DNA of 64,000 nt, taken from Desulfosoma caldarium. GTDB lineage: Bacteria > Desulfobacterota > Syntrophobacteria > Syntrophobacterales > DSM-9756. The stretch spans positions 1-64,000 of the forward strand of contig NZ_RJVA01000017.1 in the NCBI RefSeq assembly GCF_003751385.1. The letters are read 5' to 3'. The position numbers and the translations under genes were made by a program. The notes beneath the pieces were generated by a model. The model was not told where the DNA came from, ran no database searches, and worked only from the letters and a program-made list of their open reading frames with translations. Of this stretch, positions 53,599 to 61,950 are shown one piece after another (within the stretch, counting starts at the first letter, position 1; each line of letters opens with the position of its first letter).

Positions 53599-54600
53599 AT
53601 GGCACGAGTGTCGCAAAACATGACTCGAGTGGCTTACGCCTTTTGGGTCATGGTATTTTTTGTAATGGTTTTCGGATTGGTGGGGATTCTCTACTACGCC
53701 ACGCAAAAAGTGGACTACGTGTGGCGCTGGTATCGCGTGCCCCAATACTTTTACTACAAGGAAAAAATCGAAGTTCGTTCGGAAATTCAGGGCCGCGTTG
53801 AGGAAATCGCCAGCACCGGAGATACCGCGCGCCTTCGTGTGGCCGGGGACGGAGAATCGGCCCAGTACACGGTTCCGGTTCAGGGACTGCGCGTGGATGC
53901 GGGAGACACGGTCTACCCTGGTGATGTACTGGGTGTGTTTCATCGGTGGAAAGTGGGCATTCTCTTGCAAGGCCTGTGGCTGACCCTCAAGGTCAGCCTG
54001 ATTTCCATCCTGCTGGGTACACTCATCGGGCTGGTCGTCGGCCTGGCGCGCATTTCTGCCAACCCCGCCCTTAGGTGGTCGGCCGTGACCTACGTGGAGA
54101 TCATTCGAGGTTCCCCGCTGCTCGTCCAAATTTTTATCTGGTACTTTGTTCTTGGCACCGTGATCAACACGCTTTTGGCCAAGAACGGCCTCGAACAGTT
54201 GCCGCCCATTTGGTACGGCGTGGCCTCGCTGGCCTTCTTTTGCGGAGCCTATGTGGCGGAAATCGTCCGGGCCGGAATTCAATCCATACACCGAGGCCAA
54301 ATGGAAGCGGCGCGGTCCTTGGGCATGAGTTACCCTCAAGCCATGCGCCACGTGATTTTGCCTCAGGCTTTGCGACGCATTCTGCCCCCTTTGGCCGGCC
54401 AGTTCATTAGCCTCATTAAGGACTCTTCGCTTCTGGGCATCATTGCCATTCGGGAGCTGACCAAGGCGACCCGCGAAGTGGTCACGACGAGCCTTCAGCC
54501 CTTTGAGCTGTGGTTCATGTGCGCTTTGCTCTATCTGGTGATGACCTTCGGGCTGTCCATGTTTGTTCAGTACTTGGAAAGGAGGACAGCGGTTTCGTGA
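53599..54600 (+). CDS. Polar amino acid ABC transporter permease with an extra N-terminal helix and beta-barrel-like insert
   Basis: 333 residues, longer than the usual 220-250. The C-terminal part (about 115-333) is a normal HisM/GlnP permease with the EAA loop [21 protein letters not shown]. Before it are a first transmembrane helix (about 12-35) and roughly 65 residues (about 53-112) that look beta-rich: [14 protein letters not shown]...[15 protein letters not shown] resembles a biotinyl-lipoyl-like barrel. By topology the insert should be outside the cytoplasm. It ends in a GTGA overlap with the ATPase gene. Confidence 0.88.
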   Translation: MARVSQNMTRVAYAFWVMVFFVMVFGLVGILYYATQKVDYVWRWYRVPQYFYYKEKIEVRSEIQGRVEEIASTGDTARLRVAGDGESAQYTVPVQGLRVDAGDTVYPGDVLGVFHRWKVGILLQGLWLTLKVSLISILLGTLIGLVVGLARISANPALRWSAVTYVEIIRGSPLLVQIFIWYFVLGTVINTLLAKNGLEQLPPIWYGVASLAFFCGAYVAEIVRAGIQSIHRGQMEAARSLGMSYPQAMRHVILPQALRRILPPLAGQFISLIKDSSLLGIIAIRELTKATREVVTTSLQPFELWFMCALLYLVMTFGLSMFVQYLERRTAVS

Positions 54601-55328
54601 TCACGGTCGACAACGTTTCCAAGACATTTCATGTTCCCCATGAGGTCAAAGCCCTGCGGAATGTCTCCTGCCAGGTGACCAAGGGGGAGGTGGTGGTGAT
54701 CATCGGCCCCTCGGGGTCGGGCAAGAGCACGCTGCTTCGGTGTCTGAACCGCTTGGAACATGCGGACACAGGCCACATTTACATCGACGGCGTGGATATT
54801 TTGGACCGCAAGACCAATATCAACAAGGTGCGGGCGGAAGTGGGCATGGTGTTTCAGTCCTTCAACCTGTTTCCTCACAAGACCGTACTGGAAAATGTCA
54901 CCTTGGCCCAAATGGTGGTGCGAAAAAGGTCCCAAAAAGACGCTGTGTCCAAAGCCATGGCGCTGTTGCAGAAGGTGGGCATACCCGATAAGGCGTCGGT
55001 CTATCCGGATCGCTTGTCCGGAGGGCAGCAGCAGCGGGTGGCCATCGCCCGAGCCCTGGCCATGGATCCCAAGATCATGCTCTTTGATGAACCCACCTCG
55101 GCCCTGGACCCCGAAATGATCGGGGAGGTGCTCGACGTCATGAAAACCCTGGCTCGAGAAGGCATGACCATGGTGGTGGTCACGCATGAGATGGGGTTTG
55201 CTCGAGAAGTGGCCGATCGCGTTCTTTTCATGGACCAAGGGTGCATCGTGGAAGAGGGCACTCCGGAGCATTTCTTTACCAACCCGACCCATCAGCGAAC
55301 CAAGCTTTTTTTGAGCCAAATCCTGTGA
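54597..55328 (+). CDS. Polar amino acid ABC transporter ATPase (GlnQ-like)
   Basis: 243 residues. Walker [10 protein letters not shown] (about residue 38), signature [17 protein letters not shown], Walker [16 protein letters not shown], and the switch His in [15 protein letters not shown]. It starts at GTG 54597, overlapping the permease stop, with AAGGAGG about 10 nt upstream. It energises the uptake system formed with the two preceding genes. Confidence 0.95.
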   Translation: MITVDNVSKTFHVPHEVKALRNVSCQVTKGEVVVIIGPSGSGKSTLLRCLNRLEHADTGHIYIDGVDILDRKTNINKVRAEVGMVFQSFNLFPHKTVLENVTLAQMVVRKRSQKDAVSKAMALLQKVGIPDKASVYPDRLSGGQQQRVAIARALAMDPKIMLFDEPTSALDPEMIGEVLDVMKTLAREGMTMVVVTHEMGFAREVADRVLFMDQGCIVEEGTPEHFFTNPTHQRTKLFLSQIL

Positions 55329-55350
55329 GTGCCGCGGGAAGGATAAGGGG

Positions 55351-56208
55351 ATGGAAAAGCATCTTCTGATCACCGTCAGCGATGAAATGTCCCATCTTTG
55401 TGGCGTGCGATTTGTGGCGAATTTTTTCAAACAAAAGAAGGCCTTTCGCCTGACCCTTCTTTACGTGGCTTCCACGCAGCCGACGGGCGATTGGAAGGCC
55501 GACAGGCCTCGATCCAAGGCGAAAATTCCTGCGGAAACACAAGCGCGAGGGCAAAAGGCATTGGACCGCAGTGCCGAAATCCTTATGGAAGCAGGATTTG
55601 ACGAAGCCCAGATTCAGTCCAAACTGATTCCCAAGGAAATGGAAACGGTCAAAGAAATCGTCATGGAGGCGCGACGAGGCTGCTACGACGCTGTGGTTCT
55701 CGGGCGCCGAGGCTATGCCGCATTTGCCGGCGTGTTTTCCACGAGTGTCAGCACGGAAGTGCTTCGCCAGCCTTTGCCCTGCCCTCTCTGGATCTGCCGA
55801 AATCCGGGTTCGGAACATGAACGCGTGGTTCTGTGCGTGGATGATGCCGAGGCCAGCATGCGAATCACCGATCACGTCGGCTTCATGCTTCGTGATGAAG
55901 AACATCGTGTGTGTCTTTTTCACGTGATAACGGATCGAGCGCAGCAGACTCGAGACATCATCGACAAGGCCACCAAGGTGCTTGAAGACAACGGCGTGGC
56001 TTCCCAACGCATCGACCGGAAAATTATGGTTTCGCAAAACGTGGCGGAAGCCATCATGGATGACCACCGAGAATCACCCGCTTCCGTGATCGCCATGGGC
56101 CATGAACACGAAGGAAGTCATGGATTTTTCGGCGGGATCTTTTCCAGCTCCGTCTGCTCCGGCGTGCTCAAGCGCTTTGAAAACGGAGCCCTGTGGATAT
56201 CCAAATAA
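55351..56208 (+). CDS. Tandem universal stress protein (UspA family)
   Basis: 285 residues with two Usp-like halves (about 1-150 and 160-285). Each half ends with a glycine-rich segment near a possible nucleotide site: VVLGRRGYAAFAGVFSTSVSTEVL and VIAMGHEHEGSHGFFGGIFSSSVCSGVL. It lies 22 bp after the transporter ATPase gene and may be co-expressed. Usp proteins respond to stress and may bind ATP; no target is indicated. Confidence 0.85.
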   Translation: MEKHLLITVSDEMSHLCGVRFVANFFKQKKAFRLTLLYVASTQPTGDWKADRPRSKAKIPAETQARGQKALDRSAEILMEAGFDEAQIQSKLIPKEMETVKEIVMEARRGCYDAVVLGRRGYAAFAGVFSTSVSTEVLRQPLPCPLWICRNPGSEHERVVLCVDDAEASMRITDHVGFMLRDEEHRVCLFHVITDRAQQTRDIIDKATKVLEDNGVASQRIDRKIMVSQNVAEAIMDDHRESPASVIAMGHEHEGSHGFFGGIFSSSVCSGVLKRFENGALWISK

Positions 56209-56250
56209 CAAGGGTTTATCGCGGCGCGCCCACGCTCGGAAACGGCTCTT

Positions 56251-57276
56251 TTACGCGAGCCGAAAACGCTCTCGAAGCCTTTGGCTCAAGGTTCGAGTGG
56301 CCTCAAAAGCCTTTTCCACGGTCTGGGTTCCGTCGGGATTCACCAGGCAACAGGTTGCCGGAGACAGGAGACTTCGCGCCACCAATGCATCTCGGTCGAT
56401 ACCTTTTTGAGCCAGTTGGTTCCACAGCCCCAACAGCCGGGATTCCAGAGACTCCACAGACTCGGCTTCAAAAGGTTCCACGTTGGTGGGAACCATGCCC
56501 CATATCAGAATGCCTCCGCGGTCTAAAAACCGGCGAATGGCTCCGCTGTAAGACACGAAAATTTCCCCGTTGCTGTACATGTCCAGGGACAAAACGTCCA
56601 GATCCAGGTTCAGCAGAAAGTCCCAGTCGGGATTGCCGCACAGGTGAATGCCTCGCGGCCTCTCAATCATGGCAAAAAAAGCTTCCATGTCGCTGCGGGC
56701 GCTCAGGTGATTGTAGCCGCTCAGGGCGCTGAAAATAAACTGCAGACCCGGCTCGTCCACAAACATGAAGGCGTTGGGGTGAAGGGTCTTGAGGCGTCGA
56801 AGCTGCACATTGACCCGCTGCGCCATGAATTCAAAAAGAAACGGGCGCACCGTATCGTTGAAGAGAATGGGGCGTTCCGCTTCGTCCTGTACATTGAAAC
56901 CAAAGCTCACGGGCCCTTCCAACTGCCCTCGAATGGCCGGCCGGTCGGAAAAGTCCATCTGCAGAAACTGATGATACACGGCGGAGTATTCCGGGCTGAT
57001 GTCGAACAGGCTTAGGTCGTCAAAACGGCTGAGAACGTCCGGAAGTTCCTCAATGAATTTTTCCGTGGAAAAGCGCAGCGTGCGGTTTTCCAGATTCAGA
57101 ACGATACCCGGAAAGTGTTCGGAGGCCTGTACGTACATGTCTTCGTAATAGTTGAGCAAAGGAAGTTGAGGCCAAAAAGGAATGTCTAAAGACAAGGCCA
57201 CGTGAAGGGCGCGCTCCACGTCGCGGTGAGGCATGACGGCCATGGCCGTCGTCAAGAGATTTCCGGGTATGGGCAT
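56251..57276 (-). CDS. UROD/MetE-like protein with a MetE-type zinc site
   Basis: 341 residues with a TIM-barrel of the uroporphyrinogen decarboxylase/cobalamin-independent methionine synthase superfamily. The C-terminal catalytic features of MetE are recognisable: His-x-Cys in IHLCGNPDW and a Cys in LLSPATCCLVNPDG, which would bind zinc and the thiol acceptor. The N-terminal MetE domain that binds methylfolate polyglutamate is missing, so it would need another methyl donor. The size is like the so-called core-MetE proteins, some of which take the methyl group from the corrinoid iron-sulfur protein. Start at 57276 with AAGGAGAG. Function is inference. Confidence 0.65.
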   Translation of the reverse strand: MPIPGNLLTTAMAVMPHRDVERALHVALSLDIPFWPQLPLLNYYEDMYVQASEHFPGIVLNLENRTLRFSTEKFIEELPDVLSRFDDLSLFDISPEYSAVYHQFLQMDFSDRPAIRGQLEGPVSFGFNVQDEAERPILFNDTVRPFLFEFMAQRVNVQLRRLKTLHPNAFMFVDEPGLQFIFSALSGYNHLSARSDMEAFFAMIERPRGIHLCGNPDWDFLLNLDLDVLSLDMYSNGEIFVSYSGAIRRFLDRGGILIWGMVPTNVEPFEAESVESLESRLLGLWNQLAQKGIDRDALVARSLLSPATCCLVNPDGTQTVEKAFEATRTLSQRLRERFRLA

Positions 57277-57481
57277 GGAGCTCTCCTTGTGATGGTGTCC
57301 AAAAGCTTGGCTGCGGGTTTTTTTCGCAAAAGGGGATCGGCTCCCTTGCTGGCACGGTGGCCAACAGCAAAGGAACCGGTCCCTGCGTGCGTCCGCGGGC
57401 TCACTCAGCCTTTTTGCGGCGTTTCGCAATGCCCGTAGCCTTATCCTCGACCACAGTCTTCTCGACCGCCTCCCCGACCTG

Positions 57482-59113
57482 TCAGGATCCCAGAATGGCC
57501 TTGAGGTCCTCTTCCGGTGTGCTTATGGGCTTGATGTCGAAGTTTTGCACCAGCACCTGAAGAACATTGGGACTGATGAACGCGGGCAGAGACGGTCCAA
57601 GGCGAATGTTCTTGATGCCCAGGTACAGGAGGCTGAGAAGAATCGCCACGGCCTTTTGTTCATACCAGGAAAGCACAAGAGACAACGGCAGCTCGTTGAC
57701 GCCGACGTTGAAGGCTTTGGAAAGAGCCAGAGCGATCTGGACCGCGGAATAGGCATCGTTGCACTGGCCCACGTCCATGAGTCGAGGCAGGCCGCCGATG
57801 GTTCCCAGGTCTTTGTCAAAGAAGCGAAATTTGCCACAGGCGAGGGTCAGAACCACGCAGTCCTGGGGAACCAGTTCCACGAAACGAGTGTAGTAGTTGC
57901 GGCCAGGCTTGGCGCCGTCACAGCCGGCCACCAGGAAGAAATGGCGAATGGCTCCACCCTTAACCGCTTCAATCACCTTGTCGGCCACGCCAAGCACGGT
58001 GTTTCGGGCAAAGCCTACCATCACGTGGGCTCCGTTGGTGTCTTCGGAAAATCCGGGAAGTTCCAAGGCCCGTTGAATAACCGGCGAAAAATCCCAACGG
58101 TCCACGTGGCACACGCCTGGCCAGCCCACCACGCCACTGGTGAAAATGTTGTCCTTGTAGCTTTCCTGAGGCTTCTGAAGACAATTGGTGGTCATAAGAA
58201 TCGCGCCGGGAAAGGCGGCAAATTCCTTGGCCTGGTTCTGCCAAGCGGTGCCGTAGTGGCCATAGAAATGTTCATATTTCTTCAATCCCGGATACCCATG
58301 ACATGGCAGCATTTCCCCGTGCGTGTAGACGGTGATGCCTTTGCCTTGGGTTTGTTTGAGCAGTTCTTCCAGATCCTTCAGGTCGTGACCTGAAACCAGA
58401 ATGGCTTTGCCCTTGCGATGCCCCAAAGGCACTTTGGTGGGCACGGGATGACCATAAGTGCCCGTATTGGCAGCGTCCAGAAGCTCCATGGCGCGAATGT
58501 TGATCTCCCCAACGCGCAGGACGCGACCGACCCAATCGTTCAAAGCGAGGTCCAACCGGACGGTGTCAGCGAGGATTTCCTGCAGCCCCGCATAGACCGC
58601 CTCGTCTTCCTGGCCCAGAATCTGGGCGTGATCAGCATAGGCGGCCACGCCGCGCAGCCCGAAGATCGCCGTGTGCTTCAAAGATCGAATGTCCTGATTG
58701 GGTTCGGGGTCCTTGTCAAAGCCGACGGCTTCCCCCTGGCGAACCATTTCGGCTACAGAGGTCGCAGGTTGCAGAGTCGCTGGGCCTTGCGCGAAGTCGA
58801 CAAATCCTCCAGCCGCCTTGACCCGGGCCTTGAGCTTTTCGCGCATTTCCACGGTTTTTTGGATAAAGCGAGCGATATCCTCGGGGTCAAAGTTCACGTT
58901 GGTGAGCGTGGTGAAAAGGGCCTCACAGGTAAAAACGTTGACTTCTCGGTCCGAGACGCCGACCTTGCGGCCTTCCACCGCCACCTGGCTCAGCCCTTTG
59001 AGCGCATGGGTCAAAAGATCCTGCAGAGCCGCCACATCGGGCTGTTTGCCGCACACCCCCAGCTTGACGCACGCTTCATTCTTGGCCGTTTGTTCGCATT
59101 GATAACAAAACAT
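57482..59113 (-). CDS. hcp: Hybrid cluster protein (hydroxylamine reductase)
   Basis: 543 residues, class I Hcp. The N-terminal 4Fe-4S (or 4Fe-4S type) ligands C3, C6, C15 and C21 follow the C-x2-C-x8-C-x5-C pattern. Hybrid 4Fe-2S-2O cluster ligands lie in YTHGEMLPCHGYPGL, MTTNCLQKP, VGWPGVCHV and LTLACGKFRF. Hcp removes nitric oxide or reduces hydroxylamine and protects anaerobes from nitrosative stress. AAAGGAGG precedes the ATG. A perfect FNR/HcpR-like palindrome lies about 97-110 bp upstream. The usual partner reductase (hcr) is absent here. Confidence 0.96.
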   Translation of the reverse strand: MFCYQCEQTAKNEACVKLGVCGKQPDVAALQDLLTHALKGLSQVAVEGRKVGVSDREVNVFTCEALFTTLTNVNFDPEDIARFIQKTVEMREKLKARVKAAGGFVDFAQGPATLQPATSVAEMVRQGEAVGFDKDPEPNQDIRSLKHTAIFGLRGVAAYADHAQILGQEDEAVYAGLQEILADTVRLDLALNDWVGRVLRVGEINIRAMELLDAANTGTYGHPVPTKVPLGHRKGKAILVSGHDLKDLEELLKQTQGKGITVYTHGEMLPCHGYPGLKKYEHFYGHYGTAWQNQAKEFAAFPGAILMTTNCLQKPQESYKDNIFTSGVVGWPGVCHVDRWDFSPVIQRALELPGFSEDTNGAHVMVGFARNTVLGVADKVIEAVKGGAIRHFFLVAGCDGAKPGRNYYTRFVELVPQDCVVLTLACGKFRFFDKDLGTIGGLPRLMDVGQCNDAYSAVQIALALSKAFNVGVNELPLSLVLSWYEQKAVAILLSLLYLGIKNIRLGPSLPAFISPNVLQVLVQNFDIKPISTPEEDLKAILGS

Positions 59114-59181
59114 GGGTGCCTCCTTTTGATGGGGTTCAACCTGCGGCCCTCAAGAGCCGCCTTTCCTTGCTGCACGATGGC

Positions 59182-59223
59182 AGCATAAGGGGTAGAGGCA
59201 TCCAAATCATTGACCTAGGTCAA
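59182..59223 (-). promoter_or_regulatory. hcp promoter with FNR/HcpR-type operator
   Basis: A perfect 14-bp palindrome TTGACCTAGGTCAA (59210-59223) resembles sites of HcpR-type CRP/FNR regulators in deltaproteobacteria as I remember them. On the minus strand a -10 TATGCT (59182-59187) lies 32 bp from the palindrome centre, the spacing of a class II activator site at about -41.5. This fits activation of hcp by an NO-responsive regulator. Confidence 0.65.
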
Positions 59224-59238
59224 AAAGGGTCTCTTTTT

Positions 59239-60378
59239 TCACAGATACTGCCCGCCCAGTTCATCGATGAGCGCATCGATGGGTTTGCCGGTTTCTTGTT
59301 CCAATTCTCTGCGCGCCCTCGCTAGCCGTGGGCGATAGGCGGGAAGGTCGTCCACGCACCGAAGCGCGCCGCCGTAGCGGCCCAATCGATACAGAATGCG
59401 ATCGTCGTCGGAAAGGGCCAGATACTGGTCGATAATATCCAGGAGCTTGGGCTTGTCGTGAGGAAAAGTTCCTTCCAGGTTTTCCAACAGATTTCTCATG
59501 TGGTCCGACGTGAGGGTGCTGTGAAGGCTGTGCAGGTTTTCAATCATGAGGCGGATTTCCCTCACAACGTCGTCGTCGCTTAGGGTTTGAAACGCGCCCG
59601 ATTGAAGATGCTCCCACAGAGGCGTGTTGGGGGGTACGCGCAAGGTGCGCAGTCGAATGAAGTGTGGATCGATAGCTTCCAGCACACGTGCCGTTTCCAG
59701 CGCGTGCTCCCGGCTCCATTGCGCGCCGCCAAGACCGGGCATGACGTATTCCGAAAGCGTCATGCCGGCTTCTTTGACTTTGATTCCGGCTTCGATGTGT
59801 TGCGCCGCGGTGGCTCCTTTGTCCATGAACTTCAGCACCGTGTCGGATCCACTTTCTAACCCGATGTGCACACGGTCCAACCCCGCTTCGCGCATTTCGC
59901 GCAGTTCTTCAAGACTCTTTCGCGCTAAGGTGGCGCTGCGGCCGTAGCTGGTCACGCGCGTGATGCCTGGAACTCTTTCCTTGAGGTAGCGCAGGGCTTC
60001 CACGAAATCCTTGGTGCGCAGGACGGGGTTGTTGGCATCCTGAAGGAAAACGGTGCCGTCCCCGTGATAGAGCCACACGGCGACATGGCGGTAGGTGCCG
60101 CTCTTGGTGGAATCCGTAAGAATGCGCTGAAGAACCGCCTCACTGACGGCGCCCCCTTCCCCCATGGACCAGGACAGGGCTTTGACGTCGTCCACGATGG
60201 CGCGAACCGTATCGATGTCAGCCTTGATCTCGGCCAATGAGCGGCGGCTAAAGGCCTGTCCCTTGTAAACGGGGCAAAAGGCGCAGCGGTTCCAGGGGCA
60301 GTTTCTGGTGAAGCGCAGAAGCAGACTGCGGGATTCACTGGGTGGTCGAATGGGTCCTTGTTCAAAGTCAAAACGCAT
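59239..60378 (-). CDS. Radical SAM protein, CX4CX2C subgroup
   Basis: 379 residues. The cluster motif near the N terminus is C27-PWNR-C32-AF-C35, i.e. CX4CX2C rather than the commonest CX3CX2C. GESG-type and SAM-binding regions follow in VHIGLESGSDTVLKFMDKG. It resembles Elp3/HemN-like unannotated radical SAM proteins with an NCPWNRC signature. The ATG at 60378 follows GGAGG with 7 nt spacing. It is divergent from the resolvase-like gene and its stop lies 16 bp from the hcp operator. The substrate is unknown. Confidence 0.82.
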   Translation of the reverse strand: MRFDFEQGPIRPPSESRSLLLRFTRNCPWNRCAFCPVYKGQAFSRRSLAEIKADIDTVRAIVDDVKALSWSMGEGGAVSEAVLQRILTDSTKSGTYRHVAVWLYHGDGTVFLQDANNPVLRTKDFVEALRYLKERVPGITRVTSYGRSATLARKSLEELREMREAGLDRVHIGLESGSDTVLKFMDKGATAAQHIEAGIKVKEAGMTLSEYVMPGLGGAQWSREHALETARVLEAIDPHFIRLRTLRVPPNTPLWEHLQSGAFQTLSDDDVVREIRLMIENLHSLHSTLTSDHMRNLLENLEGTFPHDKPKLLDIIDQYLALSDDDRILYRLGRYGGALRCVDDLPAYRPRLARARRELEQETGKPIDALIDELGGQYL

Positions 60379-60499
60379 ACCAAACCTCCATGGTCGGGCC
60401 AAAGTCGCCCAATGGTTGAGTTTCTTCAACGGTGTCAGTATACTGTACAAGGTGTTGTGCCCCGAGAGTCAAGCCACGATTCGACGAGGAGTTTAAGGC

Positions 60500-60823
60500 A
60501 TGGCGGAAGAAAAGTTCACGGCCGTCTATCTCATGGTGAGGCAGGAGGAACTGCGCCCCGAGGATCAAGGGTCCTACGAAAGGCCGCTGGCGGAGCAAAA
60601 GGAAGCCTGCCTGGCTTTGATTCAAGAAAAACTTCCTCCGCAAGAACAGGAACCCGTCAGCTTTTACACACGCCGCTCCCAGCTCTTCATGGATATGGAA
60701 CGCAAAAAGGTCAAGCGGCTCGTGGTTTATGAAGTGGAGCGGTTAGCGGCAAACAGGCAGGAACTGGAAGGCATTCTCTTTGAGTGCCGATCGGCAGGTA
60801 TTCCAATCCTTTCGGTGCGCTGA
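60500..60823 (+). CDS. Resolvase-like protein lacking the catalytic serine
   Basis: 107 residues. The pattern resembles the N-terminal domain of serine recombinases: a start strand AVYLMVRQEEL, a middle variable region, then KVKRLVVYEVERLAANRQELEGILFECRSAGIPILSV, which parallels the DRLSR region of resolvases. But the position of the nucleophilic Ser (YxRVS) reads YLMVR, with Arg in place of Ser. There is no DNA-binding HTH. Resemblance is by eye only. It may be a non-catalytic relict or a regulator that keeps the dimer fold. Confidence 0.55.
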   Translation: MAEEKFTAVYLMVRQEELRPEDQGSYERPLAEQKEACLALIQEKLPPQEQEPVSFYTRRSQLFMDMERKKVKRLVVYEVERLAANRQELEGILFECRSAGIPILSVR

Positions 60824-60829
60824 AAGCAC

Positions 60830-60860
60830 GCAAGGCCGGTAGGGTTTCCTCCGGCCTTGC
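60830..60860. terminator. Hairpin between convergent genes
   Basis: A perfect 10-bp stem GCAAGGCCGG with complement and an 11-nt loop lies between the resolvase-like gene and the Hsp20 gene. There is no U-run on either side, so it is a weak terminator at best. Confidence 0.5.
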
Positions 60861-60873
60861 CCAAGAAACCGCA

Positions 60874-61272
60874 TCAGGCGATCTTGACCTCCACCTTTCT
60901 CGGTTTGGCTTTGTCCACCTTGGGCAGGGTGAGGGTCAAGACCCCGTTCTTCATGGCTGCTTCGATCTTGGATTGATCGATGACGCGACCCAGAGTGAAT
61001 TGCCGGAAATAGTCGCCCACCCCGTATTCGCGAAGCAACATTGTTTCCCCTTCACCTTCTAAAGTCACCGTGCCGCGAATCGTCAGCTGATCGTCGCGAA
61101 GATCAATATCCACATTTTCCGGCGAAACACCAGGCATGTCCGCCACAAGCTTCAGAGCATCCTGCGTTTCGTAAATATCCACCGCCGGAATGTAGACGGG
61201 AATGTTTCGAGTGGTTTCCGCTTGGGTCTGCACTTCCTGTTTTTCCCTTACCTGAAGGTCCTTGTCGGCCAT
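60874..61272 (-). CDS. Small heat-shock protein (Hsp20 family), second copy
   Basis: 132 residues with an alpha-crystallin domain: DIYETQDALKLVADMPGVSPENVDIDL followed by LTIRG and ending in GVLTLTLPKVDKAK. The short N-terminal arm has a Gln/Glu/Thr-rich segment. It follows a diverged Hsp20 paralogue by 42 bp and is probably co-transcribed with it. The ATG at 61272 has AGGGGGTG upstream. It holds unfolding proteins during heat or other stress. Confidence 0.93.
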   Translation of the reverse strand: MADKDLQVREKQEVQTQAETTRNIPVYIPAVDIYETQDALKLVADMPGVSPENVDIDLRDDQLTIRGTVTLEGEGETMLLREYGVGDYFRQFTLGRVIDQSKIEAAMKNGVLTLTLPKVDKAKPRKVEVKIA

Positions 61273-61314
61273 GATCGTCACCCCCTTGTGCTCTCCTTCA
61301 TGGACGTCGGCATC

Positions 61315-61779
61315 TCAAACGGTTTTGACAGCGATCTGTTTCGGTCGGACTTCCTCGGCCTTAGGCAGTGTAATCTTCAGAATGCCGTTCTGAAACACCG
61401 CCTCCACCTTATCCACGTCAATGCGCGTCGGCAACGTCAAGCTTCGACGGAACCGGCCGAATTCCCTTTCTCGGCGGTGATAACTCACGTTTTCCTCGGC
61501 TTCATGGCTCTTGCGCTCCCCACGAAGCGTCAGGGTGTCCCCTTCCACCGAAATGTCGAGATCACTCGCCTGAATTCCGGGAAGTTCAGCGCGCACATAA
61601 AGATTGTCCTTGTCCTCACTGACGTTCAGCAGAGGGAAAACGCCCATCCTTAACGGGCGAATACCCCGAAATCCCGCGAAGAGGCGATCCATCTCGCGAC
61701 GAAGCCGATCCATTTCACGTTCCATTTCCTCAAAAGGTCGAAAGAGATCTGCTTGGTCGGACCAACGCAGCAATGCCAT
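61315..61779 (-). CDS. Small heat-shock protein (Hsp20 family), first copy
   Basis: 154 residues. A longer, charged N-terminal arm (EEMEREMDRLRREMDRLF) precedes the alpha-crystallin domain (NLYVRAELPGIQASDLDISVEG...LTLRGERK...GRFRRSLTLP...NGILKITLPKAEE). It is closer to classical class A Hsp20 than its downstream partner. AAAGGAGG precedes the ATG. A good promoter with a palindrome over the start site lies upstream (61827-61865). Confidence 0.95.
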   Translation of the reverse strand: MALLRWSDQADLFRPFEEMEREMDRLRREMDRLFAGFRGIRPLRMGVFPLLNVSEDKDNLYVRAELPGIQASDLDISVEGDTLTLRGERKSHEAEENVSYHRREREFGRFRRSLTLPTRIDVDKVEAVFQNGILKITLPKAEEVRPKQIAVKTV

Positions 61780-61826
61780 GGCGATAGCCTCCTTTCATAT
61801 TGAATTTACTTGGAAAAATGTGTTTG

Positions 61827-61865
61827 TTTCGATCGAAAATTAAGTTTCTTGGGCAAACCTGTCAA
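61827..61865 (-). promoter_or_regulatory. Promoter of the Hsp20 pair with overlapping palindrome
   Basis: On the minus strand a perfect -35 TTGACA (complement at 61860-61865) is 17 bp from a -10 TAATTT (61837-61842). The palindrome TTTCGATCGAAA (61827-61838) covers the expected start site. No sigma-32-type sequence is evident. A repressor binding here would block initiation. Confidence 0.5.
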
Positions 61866-61881
61866 GATGGGTCCCGAAACA

Positions 61882-61910
61882 TTGACAAGATGTGAGGAAT
61901 CTTCTAGGAG
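61882..61910 (+). promoter_or_regulatory. Possible promoter for the MBL-fold gene
   Basis: TTGACA (61882-61887) is 17 bp from TAGGAG (61905-61910), a weak -10. It lies 41 bp before the GTG start at 61951 and is back-to-back with the Hsp20 promoter. Confidence 0.3.
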
Positions 61911-61950
61911 TCCGACGATGGCAGCAACGGGGCAATGAGGTGGACGCCGA

